Shown piece by piece: positions 1-5,825 of a stretch of 8,033 bases of DNA. The stretch is from NCBI GenBank assembly GCA_031549625.1, contig JAVBPK010000053.1:1-8033 (forward strand), in the 5' to 3' direction. How positions within the stretch are numbered: the first letter of the stretch is position 1; every line of letters starts with the position of its first letter. The position numbers and the translations under genes were made by a program. A model generated the notes under the pieces. That model saw only the letters and a program-made list of their open reading frames with translations, was not told the DNA's origin and ran no database searches. This stretch comes from JAISXK01 sp031549625 (GTDB taxonomy: Bacteria; Bacillota; Clostridia; Christensenellales; CAG-138).

Positions 1-1391
1 GGACTGTAATCCCCGGGTACGGCAGTGATGATGCAATTTTCTTCCCCACGCCGCATACGCCCCTCAAAATAGTATTCATGGAGCGACGCGCGCTGCACGC
101 GCATCCATGTGGAGCCGGGAAAATGATGCGGAAAGGGATTGGTGCAGCGTTGTGACCCGGCGTGGTCCTGCGGTGTATTGTGGTCGTTCAAACTGTAGCT
201 CTGCGCTTCGAAGCCTCCCCATTCATCCGGGTCGGGGAAAAGCGTTTTTGCGCGGCGCAAAATGTTTTGTAGCGCAATACTTCCGGCGGGACGCAATTGG
301 AGCTCCTCTTCCTGCAACTCGGGAAAAGCCAATTCCTCGCCGGCCGTTTGTGCCGTTTCTATGGGCGGCGCTTGCCTTTCGCCTGTGCCCGATTCCGTCA
401 TAGCCGGCGTTGTTTGCGCGCCGGCTGGCCGCAAAAGCTCCGCGCCGCCGTCCTGCTCCAACATGCCGGCAGGCCGGTTTTCGCGTTGCGAAAACACAGG
501 GGGGCTTACTGGCTGGGCTGCAGGCGCGGGCAGTGTTTGGACAGGCGGCGTTGGGGCGGCAGGCTGCTTTCGCGCGGAAGATGGCATCTGCCTCGCGGCT
601 GGAACCGAAGTATAGCGCGGCGAAGACGATTGGCGCATGCGCCGCATATTCTGTGCGGAACGATTCGCCGGGCGATTTTGCGGCAATTCCGCCACCATGG
701 CGAGCGTTTCCGCAGACGGTTTTTTCTCCCGTGACGCTTGCTCTCGCGCAGGGGCGGCTTCAGGCGCACTCTGTTGCGCCGGTGCTTCTTGCATCGGTGT
801 TTGTGCGGCGGCCTCCTGCGCGGCAGGAGCGGGTTCTTGCCCAAGCACGGCGCGGTACCGTGTGGAGGGCGCAATAACGGAGCCATCCGGCTCCGGCTGG
901 GGCGGCAATGATTCCGCGCCGGCTTCTGCGGCAACAGGCCTTTCCTGCGCATGCACGCGGATTTCAGCTGCCGGTACGGCGGCGCCTTTTTCCGCGGCGG
1001 ATATCTCTTCTTGTGGCGCGCGCTGCGCAATGCCCGTTTGGCGCAGCTGGAACAGCCTGGCATTGCAGGCGCTCTCGTTTCCCTGCGTGGCGCCGAAGCA
1101 GGTGCATGCCCCGTTTGGGCGCATTACGGCTACGCCCGTGATGGTATCGCAGCTGGTAATACTCGCCACGCCCGCGCGGATGGCTTCTGCCCTGTCATTC
1201 AGCAAGAGAAACGCCGTCGCCTCTTTTTGCGTTTGACCGTTTGGCCAGCGAATTTCAACTTCCGCCAGCTCGGCTGTCAGGTCTTTTGCGGCGCCTCCGG
1301 CGTATGGCTGGCGCCTGCGTATACGCGCTGTAGCGCTGCGCGCGTTTGTCAGCGGATCTCGCATTGTTATGATTACCATATTTTGTTCCAT
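1..1391 (-). CDS. Uncharacterised protein with Ala/Pro/Gln-rich linker, partial (C-terminus cut by window edge)
   Basis: I do not recognise this gene. Reading the minus strand from an ATG at 1391-1389, the frame stays open for 463 codons to the left edge. An AGGAGGT ribosome binding site at 1403-1397 lies 5 nt before the ATG. Residues 1-115 form a compact N-terminal region with a strand-like start (MEQNMVIITM) and several cysteines (residues 81, 96, 98, 109). Residues about 120-350 are low complexity, rich in Ala, Pro, Gln and Glu, and probably a disordered linker. Residues about 360-464 look folded again, with an acidic stretch (FPELQEEEL), aromatic residues, a W-x-R-V segment near 429, EYYFEGRM (439-446) and TAVPGDYSP at the edge. 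From memory, uncharacterised clostridial proteins can end in a similar aromatic, VPGxY-type domain, but this was not checked. No signal peptide or membrane segment is visible. It is transcribed divergently from the dnaD-like gene. The open frame and RBS are certain; the function is unknown. Confidence 0.82.
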   Translation of the reverse strand, partial: MEQNMVIITMRDPLTNARSATARIRRRQPYAGGAAKDLTAELAEVEIRWPNGQTQKEATAFLLLNDRAEAIRAGVASITSCDTITGVAVMRPNGACTCFGATQGNESACNARLFQLRQTGIAQRAPQEEISAAEKGAAVPAAEIRVHAQERPVAAEAGAESLPPQPEPDGSVIAPSTRYRAVLGQEPAPAAQEAAAQTPMQEAPAQQSAPEAAPAREQASREKKPSAETLAMVAELPQNRPANRSAQNMRRMRQSSSPRYTSVPAARQMPSSARKQPAAPTPPVQTLPAPAAQPVSPPVFSQRENRPAGMLEQDGGAELLRPAGAQTTPAMTESGTGERQAPPIETAQTAGEELAFPELQEEELQLRPAGSIALQNILRRAKTLFPDPDEWGGFEAQSYSLNDHNTPQDHAGSQRCTNPFPHHFPGSTWMRVQRASLHEYYFEGRMRRGEENCIITAVPGDYS

Positions 1392-1453
1392 GCAGTACCT
1401 CCTGATTTTTATAAACCGAAATGGATTCTTCGGCGTGTAAAGCGGCGTATGTC

Positions 1454-1480
1454 CCATGGCAGCGCTGCGATGCGCCATGG
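1454..1480. repeat. CCATGGC inverted repeat in the divergent intergenic region
   Basis: CCATGGC (1454-1460) and GCCATGG (1474-1480) form perfect 7-bp arms around a 13-nt centre. The left arm overlaps a separate 10-bp palindrome, GCAGCGCTGC (1459-1468). The element sits between the two divergent start codons, 63 bp upstream of the minus-strand ATG, so it would lie in that gene's promoter or leader region. It could be an operator or an RNA hairpin, or chance in GC-rich DNA. No binding protein can be named. Confidence 0.35.
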
Positions 1481-1552
1481 AAAGAAAATGGCCTACTTTT
1501 ATATATGCGGCAAACAGGACAAATAATCTGTTACGCCGCAATTCCAATATGT

Positions 1553-1558
1553 TATAAT
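1553..1558 (+). promoter_or_regulatory. Perfect TATAAT -10 box before the dnaD-like gene
   Basis: TATAAT lies 28 bp upstream of the ATG at 1587. Sequences 16-18 bp further upstream (around 1529-1536, TGTTACGC) resemble TTGACA poorly, so the -35 is weak or absent and the promoter may depend on an activator. The local AT-rich stretch stands out against GC-rich flanks. It is the only good -10 candidate for the three-gene operon that follows. Confidence 0.5.
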
Positions 1559-1586
1559 ATTGTTTCAGTGGAAGGAGTGCTTGCTT

Positions 1587-2786
1587 ATGCGATGCCGTTT
1601 TTCACCGGGAGCGTTGCCATTGGAATCAACGCCCGTGGACAACCTCTTTATACTCGAATTTTTACCCGCGGCGGACGGCACACAATTGCGCGTATACTTG
1701 TACGGGCTGATGCTATGCCGCTATCCCGCGTTCGATAACAACACGCTGCCGGAAGTGCTTGGTCTTTCGGAAGAAGAGACGCTGCAGGCGTTTGCGTATT
1801 GGCAGCGCGAGGGGCTTGTGCGCATTATATGCGCCAATCCGCTTGAAGTGGAATATGTGGCGCCCGCCGAGCGGGGACGCGGGCCTGCGCTGCACCATGG
1901 CAAATACGGCCAGCTTTTGCAGGCGGCGCAGTCGCTTTTTGCGCCGCGCACGCTTCGCACAAACGAGCTTCGCCGCATGTATGACTGGGTGGATGTGTTT
2001 GGCCTGGAAGAAGACGCGGTACTTGAACTCATCGCGCATTGCATCGCGCTAAAGGGCAACCGGGTGTCCATGCAATACATCGATACGGTGGCGCGGACAT
2101 GGGCGGACGCGGGCGTGCGTACTGCCGACGACGCCAAGGAGCACGCCACCGCTTTCGAAGAAATGACAAGCGGCGCCATGCAGATACTGACGCGCTGGCG
2201 CAAAACCAGGCGGCCCACGCAGGATGAATTGCAGCTATACGAAAAATGGACGGGTGCCTGGGGCTTTACGCCAAACGCCATACTGGCCGCTTGCCCCGCT
2301 GTTACAAAGGCAGAACGCCCCAGCTTCGCCTATTTGGACGGCGTGCTGGAACAGCTGCGCCAGCAAGGGGTTTCCACGGAGACCCAAGTGGGTGAACAGC
2401 TGGAAATGGCCGATAAAAGCACCGCGCTCGCGCGGGAAGTATTTGCCCGCATGGGTGCGGGCCGCGCGGCAAGGCCGCAGGAACGCGCGCAGCTTCTAGA
2501 ATTTATGAACGCGGGCCTGCAAAAGGAGGCGCTGCTGTTTGCCGCCGAACAAGCCGCAAGCAAAGAGCAGCCGGTCGGTTTCTTAAAGAAGCTGCTGAGC
2601 AATTATATAGAAAGCGGCATACGCACGCGGGAGGAAGCGGAGAAGCATGCGGCTGAACACGCGGAGCTGCAAAGCTTTTCCCGCAAAGAAAAAAAGCCGA
2701 GCGCCATGGATTATCCGCAAGCGCGCTATTCAGATGACGAGTTAAAGCATATATTCATCAATTTGGACGAAAGCGGGGAAGCATGA
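1587..2786 (+). CDS. DnaD domain protein with three tandem DnaD C-terminal modules
   Basis: This is a probable replication-initiation or restart protein of the DnaD/DnaB (Bacillota) family, which remodels DNA and helps load the replicative helicase. Start ATG 1587 is preceded by AAGGAG at 1572-1577 with a 9-nt spacer; an in-frame TTG at 1560 has no comparable site. The product has 399 residues. Residues 1-95 look like a winged-helix N-terminal domain (TLPEVLGLSEEETLQAFAYW, then LVRI). Three copies of the DnaD C-terminal helical module follow at about 119-187, 207-272 and 291-355. Each ends in the Y/F-x-x-x-[IVL]-[LA]-x3-G-[VI]-x-T type signature: YIDTVARTWADAGVRT (164-179), YLDGVLEQLRQQGVST (249-264) and FLKKLLSNYIESGIRT (332-347). 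The C-terminal tail YPQARYSDDELKHIF (376-390) resembles the conserved tail of DnaD proteins. The stop overlaps the next start by 4 bp (ATGA), so translation is probably coupled to the helicase-loader gene. The family is confident; the exact step it serves is inferred from the neighbour. Confidence 0.93.
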   Translation: MRCRFSPGALPLESTPVDNLFILEFLPAADGTQLRVYLYGLMLCRYPAFDNNTLPEVLGLSEEETLQAFAYWQREGLVRIICANPLEVEYVAPAERGRGPALHHGKYGQLLQAAQSLFAPRTLRTNELRRMYDWVDVFGLEEDAVLELIAHCIALKGNRVSMQYIDTVARTWADAGVRTADDAKEHATAFEEMTSGAMQILTRWRKTRRPTQDELQLYEKWTGAWGFTPNAILAACPAVTKAERPSFAYLDGVLEQLRQQGVSTETQVGEQLEMADKSTALAREVFARMGAGRAARPQERAQLLEFMNAGLQKEALLFAAEQAASKEQPVGFLKKLLSNYIESGIRTREEAEKHAAEHAELQSFSRKEKKPSAMDYPQARYSDDELKHIFINLDESGEA

Positions 2787-3748
2787 CGGTGTTGTTTGCC
2801 GAAATACTTTCGGAATACGAGCGCGCGCGCGAACAGGCCGAGGCCGCCCAAACAGCGCGCAAAAGTCAGGCTTATGCGCTGCACGGCGGATTCGCCCTAA
2901 TAGACGAAAAGCGAAACGCCGCAACGCGCCAGATCGCAAGCGCGATCAAACGCGGCGTCTCCGCCGTAGAGGCCGCGGAGCAGGCCCGCGCCGCCTTGCG
3001 GGCGCTTGCCGAGGAAGAAGAGCGGCTGCTGCTTTCGGTAGGCCTGCCGCGGGACTTTCTTGCCTTAAAACCACGCTGCTCGCTCTGCGGCGATACCGGC
3101 TATGTAGGCGAGCCGCGAAAAACGGCATGCGTCTGCCTTACCCGGCGGCTGATGGAAGAGCAGCGGGCGAGTTCTTCGCTGGATTCACGCGAAACATTTG
3201 AAGCGTTCGATGAAAGCATATTTCCTTCCGAGACGCAGCGCAAACAAATGCAGAAGGCCCGAGCCATTGCGGAGCAGTTTGCCGACGCTTTACCCGACAC
3301 AAGCAAGCACAATCTCGTATTGCTCGGCACGGCGGGGCTCGGAAAAACATACTTGCTGAACTGTATCGGCGCGCGCGCACTGGCGCGTGGCATGCAGCTG
3401 AAGAAAGTGACGGCGTATACTTTGCAGGACGAGCTGCTTGCCGGTATCCGCAAGTACACGGACAGCGCCGCTACATTCCTGCAAGTGCCGCTTTTGTTGA
3501 TTGATGACCTGGGTACGGAGCCCATGCTGAACAATATTACGCGCGAATACATTTTTTCCATATTAAACGAACGCCGCAACGGCAAACGTCATACCGTCGT
3601 GGCTTCCAATCTTACTAGCCAGCAATTGCAGGAACGCTATGGCGAGCGCGTGTTTTCACGGCTGGTCAGCACGGACGACTCCGCGGTGATGCAGTTGTCC
3701 GGGCAAAATCTGCGGCTCGTTGGCCGCAGAGACGTGGAGGGGCCATGA
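2783..3748 (+). CDS. DnaC/DnaI-like AAA+ helicase loader
   Basis: This 321-residue ATP-binding protein belongs to the DnaC/DnaI/IstB family, which loads the hexameric replicative helicase onto DNA. The first 90 residues are charged and helical and probably bind the helicase. A four-cysteine motif follows, C99-x2-C102-x13-C116-x-C118 (with CGDTGYVG), which fits the zinc-binding region seen in DnaI-type loaders. The AAA+ core has Walker A G182-TAGLGK-T189, Walker B LLLIDD (237-242), a sensor-1-like VVASN (272-276) and the arginine-rich segment YGERVFSRL (286-294), which may supply the arginine finger. The start ATG overlaps the dnaD-like stop by 4 bp and has only a weak GGGG site at 2775-2778, which fits translational coupling. 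The length is normal for the family. The IstB transposition helpers share the fold, but no transposase is nearby, so a chromosomal helicase loader is the better reading. Either dnaC or dnaI could be used as a name, so no symbol is given. Confidence 0.93.
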   Translation: MTVLFAEILSEYERAREQAEAAQTARKSQAYALHGGFALIDEKRNAATRQIASAIKRGVSAVEAAEQARAALRALAEEEERLLLSVGLPRDFLALKPRCSLCGDTGYVGEPRKTACVCLTRRLMEEQRASSSLDSRETFEAFDESIFPSETQRKQMQKARAIAEQFADALPDTSKHNLVLLGTAGLGKTYLLNCIGARALARGMQLKKVTAYTLQDELLAGIRKYTDSAATFLQVPLLLIDDLGTEPMLNNITREYIFSILNERRNGKRHTVVASNLTSQQLQERYGERVFSRLVSTDDSAVMQLSGQNLRLVGRRDVEGP

Positions 3749-4617
3749 GCGAAACGAACAAGCCGCTTGAGTTGCTTGCGCCCGCGAAGCTAAATCTCAC
3801 GCTGGATGTACTTTTTCGGCACGAAAACGGATACCACGAACTGGATATGCTTATGATCGGCGTGTCTTTGTACGACACGCTCACCATTGCGGCTGCCGGA
3901 CAAACGGTGGTCACGTATCAAAATATGGATAAGCCGGATGGCGACACGGTCAGCCGCGCGGCGTCGGCGTACGCGCAGCGTGCGGGCAAAGCCTGCGGCG
4001 CGCGCATCGGCGTATTTAAACGCATTCCTTCCGAGGCGGGCCTGGGCGGAGGCAGTGCGGACGCTGCTGCCGCGCTCATTGGTTTGCAGCGGCTGTATGG
4101 CGCGCTTAGCCAGGATGCCATGCGGGAAGCGGCGCTGGAAGTGGGCGCAGATGTGCCCTATTGCCTGCAGAGCGATGCCTGCCGCGCGGGCGGTATCGGC
4201 GAGAGGTTGATATTTTTGCGCGTCTCGCGCACACCGCTTTGGTTTGTGCTGGTAAAGCCGGAGCGGGGCATTTCCACGCGCGCGCTGTTTGGCGCGCTAA
4301 AGCTGCCCGTGCGGCACCCAAACACGGCAAAGGCGCAGGCGGCGCTGGTAAAAGGCGATGTGGCAGCGCTCGGCCCTCTGCTGCAAAACGCCATGCAGCC
4401 GGCAGCGGAAGAGCTGCTACCGCAAATAGGTACGCTTTGTGCCCGCATGAAAGAGTACGGCGCGCTTGGCGGGGCTATGACGGGGGCGGGCTCCGCCGTT
4501 TTTGGGTTGTTCGCTTCCGAAAAAGAAGCGCGGGCCGCCGCCGCTTGCTTTTCCGATATGCCGTTCTGCTGCGTTGTGAAAAGCATCGGCGGGCGTGAGC
4601 CGGAAATGCATGCGTAA
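3745..4617 (+). CDS. ispE: 4-diphosphocytidyl-2-C-methyl-D-erythritol kinase (IspE)
   Basis: IspE is a cytosolic GHMP-family kinase that phosphorylates the 2-hydroxyl of 4-diphosphocytidyl-2-C-methyl-D-erythritol with ATP, the fourth step of the MEP (non-mevalonate) isoprenoid pathway. The 290-residue product shows PAKLNLTLDV (13-22) with the catalytic lysine K15, NGYHEL (28-33), the glycine-rich ATP loop PSEAGLGGGSADAAA (95-109), GADVPYC (134-140) with the catalytic aspartate D136, and the C-terminal GHMP motif MTGAGSAVFGLF (245-256). Length is typical. The start codon overlaps the helicase-loader stop by 4 bp; GGAGG at 3736-3740 lies 4 nt upstream, close but usable and consistent with coupling. 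It is the last gene of the three-gene unit. The isoprenoid products feed undecaprenyl phosphate and quinones. No key residue appears to be missing. Confidence 0.97.
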   Translation: MSETNKPLELLAPAKLNLTLDVLFRHENGYHELDMLMIGVSLYDTLTIAAAGQTVVTYQNMDKPDGDTVSRAASAYAQRAGKACGARIGVFKRIPSEAGLGGGSADAAAALIGLQRLYGALSQDAMREAALEVGADVPYCLQSDACRAGGIGERLIFLRVSRTPLWFVLVKPERGISTRALFGALKLPVRHPNTAKAQAALVKGDVAALGPLLQNAMQPAAEELLPQIGTLCARMKEYGALGGAMTGAGSAVFGLFASEKEARAAAACFSDMPFCCVVKSIGGREPEMHA

Positions 4618-4768
4618 TCATTGCATATTCATGAAATGTACACGTTTTCACAAATAAGCCCTTCACGCCCCGAGAGTAGGCGTAAATCCGATAAACACAG
4701 CCTTTTTCGCGTCTTTTCTTATGCAGTATAAAATTCAATGATATGATGTATATGCAGGCACTCCATTC

Positions 4769-4852
4769 TGTGGATAACCGTTCCGGCATGGAAGAAACCG
4801 TAAACCAACCTGTTCATAACTTTGTGCATAGTGTGGATAGATATGCGGATAT
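4769..4852 (-). promoter_or_regulatory. Cluster of DnaA-box-like 9-mers
   Basis: TGTGGATAA at 4769-4777 is the exact reverse complement of the DnaA-box consensus TTATCCACA. Four related 9-mers follow in the same orientation: TGTTCATAA (4811-4819, 7/9), TGTGCATAG (4823-4831, 7/9), TGTGGATAG (4832-4840, 8/9) and TGCGGATAT (4844-4852, 7/9). Two of them abut directly. AT-rich DNA lies on both sides (about 4717-4757 and 4853-4880). This could be a DnaA-regulated promoter, a DnaA-titrating site, or part of a replication origin; the sequence does not decide. The perfect box is certain, the weaker ones less so. Confidence 0.5.
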
Positions 4853-4972
4853 GCAAAATGAATAAGCGTATAAACAAAAAGGGATATACAGCCATGCTAT
4901 GACCAGCGGAAGGGAATCCGCATGCTGTACCTGTGTTTATATGCCTCTTGAAATCGAAATAGAAATAACCGC

Positions 4973-5017
4973 TCCCCTTTCTGAATATGATAATAAAAAT
5001 CAGAAGGGGGAATTTTT
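4973..5017 (+). promoter_or_regulatory. Hairpin with T run covering the cwlD ribosome binding site
   Basis: CCCCTTTCTGA (4974-4984) pairs with TCAGAAGGGGG (5000-5010), 11 bp including one G-U pair, and T4973 can also pair with A5011. The loop is a 15-nt A/T-rich stretch. AATTTTT follows at 5011-5017. This has the shape of an intrinsic terminator, yet it ends 3 nt before the cwlD GTG, and its 3' arm contains the only Shine-Dalgarno-like sequence for cwlD (AAGGGGG, 5004-5010, spacer 10 nt). It may therefore stop read-through from upstream, mask the RBS, or both. Function is inferred from structure and position. Confidence 0.6.
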
Positions 5018-5020
5018 GTC

Positions 5021-5734
5021 GTGTGGAAGGGAAAACGGCTTGGCAAGCTTGTTTTTGATTGGATGGGACTGCTATTCGTTGCGGCCGTGGTTGTGCTTGC
5101 GTTGACAGGCGCGTGGAAAGCGCCTGCCGGCGGTGACGTGGCGACGGGAGCAGCCGTTCCCGCCAATACAGATGAAGGCGCGCTGCTTATTGTGCTGGAC
5201 GCGGGGCACGGCGGGCCGGATGGCGGCGCAAGCAGCCCAAACGGCGTGAAAGAGGCGGGCATCAACCTGCAGGTGGCGAAGCTGGTGGAAAAAGGCCTGC
5301 GGGAGGCTGGCTTTGCCGTGGAGATGACGCGAAAAACAGCGGACGCGCTCGCAAAAAACAAACGGGACGACATGGAAGCGCGCCGCGCAAGCATGCGGCA
5401 GGATGGCGTGGCGGCGGTGGTCAGCATCCATATGAATAAGTTTCGCGACTCTTCCATCCATGGGCCAATGGCGTTTTACATGCAGGGCTCTGAGGAAGGC
5501 GCCAAGCTTGCGACGGCCATCATCGAAACCGTATGCGAAAGCATAGAAAACCCACGCCGCGCGGCAAATCCCGGCGATTATTATGTGCTGCGCGAAAGCA
5601 TAGCGCCCGCGGTTATCGTGGAATGCGGCTTTTTAAGCAATGCGAACGACGAAGCGCTCTTGCAGGATGAAAAGCACCAACGGGCGCTGGCAGATGGCAT
5701 TGTAGCGGGTATCGTCCGCTATTTCGGAAAATAA
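5021..5734 (+). CDS. cwlD: N-acetylmuramoyl-L-alanine amidase, CwlD type (Amidase_3)
   Basis: This is a zinc amidase that cleaves the bond between N-acetylmuramic acid and the peptide of peptidoglycan. CwlD acts in making muramic-delta-lactam in the spore cortex, outside the membrane. The 237-residue product has an N-terminal membrane anchor (hydrophobic about 14-30, after a basic MWKGKRLGK start), a short linker, and the Amidase_3 domain from about 55. Zinc ligands are H63 in DAGHGG, E78 in VKEAG and H137 in SIHMN; the catalytic glutamate is E201 in VIVECGFLSN. The size equals that usual for CwlD and no binding repeats are present. Start GTG 5021 was chosen because it gives the basic-then-hydrophobic anchor and follows AAGGGGG; the RBS is inside a hairpin. 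It is separated from ispE by 403 bp, and a promoter follows it, so it is probably expressed alone. A different membrane-anchored Amidase_3 enzyme is possible, but length and architecture favour CwlD. Confidence 0.88.
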   Translation: MWKGKRLGKLVFDWMGLLFVAAVVVLALTGAWKAPAGGDVATGAAVPANTDEGALLIVLDAGHGGPDGGASSPNGVKEAGINLQVAKLVEKGLREAGFAVEMTRKTADALAKNKRDDMEARRASMRQDGVAAVVSIHMNKFRDSSIHGPMAFYMQGSEEGAKLATAIIETVCESIENPRRAANPGDYYVLRESIAPAVIVECGFLSNANDEALLQDEKHQRALADGIVAGIVRYFGK

Positions 5735-5736
5735 CA

Positions 5737-5751
5737 CAGGGATTCTCCCTG
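5737..5751 (+). terminator. Small stem-loop just after cwlD
   Basis: CAGGG (5737-5741) and CCCTG (5747-5751) form a 5-bp stem with a 5-nt loop, starting 3 bp after the cwlD stop. No proper T run follows (CCATGCTTCTT), so at best it is a weak terminator; it may instead protect the 3' end of the mRNA or be chance. Confidence 0.3.
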
Positions 5752-5760
5752 CCATGCTTC

Positions 5761-5789
5761 TTGCCCGCGGTTGCGCTTTGCCTTATAAT
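5761..5789 (+). promoter_or_regulatory. Sigma-A-type promoter for the reductase-mrnC-cupin-repeat gene set
   Basis: TTGCCC (5761-5766) and TATAAT (5784-5789) are separated by exactly 17 bp. The -10 is perfect and the -35 matches TTGACA at four of six positions. Transcription would begin near 5796, about 30 bp before the ATG at 5826, which fits a short leader containing the AAGGGAG ribosome binding site. Confidence 0.7.
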
Positions 5790-5825
5790 GATAGAAGCAC
5801 AAAAGCTGGCAAGGGAGTAGAAACG

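Larger units (their letters stand above)
4618..5020. other. 403-bp non-coding gap between ispE and cwlD
   Basis: No credible gene is seen on either strand. The short open frames here have no good ribosome binding site and do not look like proteins. The gap is clearly richer in A+T than its flanks. It holds a DnaA-box-like cluster (4769-4852) and a strong hairpin next to the cwlD start (4973-5017). A small ACGCC/GGCGT inverted repeat near 4666-4685 lacks a T run and is not a convincing terminator for ispE. No tRNA or riboswitch pattern was recognised. The cwlD promoter probably lies here, but no clear -35/-10 pair of any sigma factor could be assigned. Confidence 0.6.

Noticed and set aside
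1402..1417. TTTATAAAAA-like -10 element for the minus-strand gene
   Set aside because: No acceptable -35 at 16-18 bp, and it would place the transcript start at or within the ribosome binding site.
107..1526. Several overlapping plus-strand open frames and a 185-codon minus frame (506-1063) over the left part
   Set aside because: They lack ribosome binding sites and give Arg/Cys/Ser-rich nonsense proteins. They are shadows of the long minus-strand gene, which has a strong RBS and stays open for 463 codons.
2783..3748. IstB-type transposition helper
   Set aside because: No transposase or inverted repeats nearby; the DnaD-like partner and the four-cysteine motif fit a chromosomal helicase loader.
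4475..4789. Minus-strand open frame of 104 codons spanning the end of ispE and the gap
   Set aside because: No RBS, odd composition, and about half of it is antisense to ispE.
4859..4899. Possible sporulation sigma-factor promoter (TGAATA at 4859, CATGCTA at 4893)
   Set aside because: The two elements are 28 bp apart, too far for a sigma-G/F promoter, and no better -35 is found at the correct distance.
4899..5105. Small plus-strand open frame of 68 codons before cwlD
   Set aside because: It runs through the hairpin and into cwlD in another frame and has no protein-like pattern.
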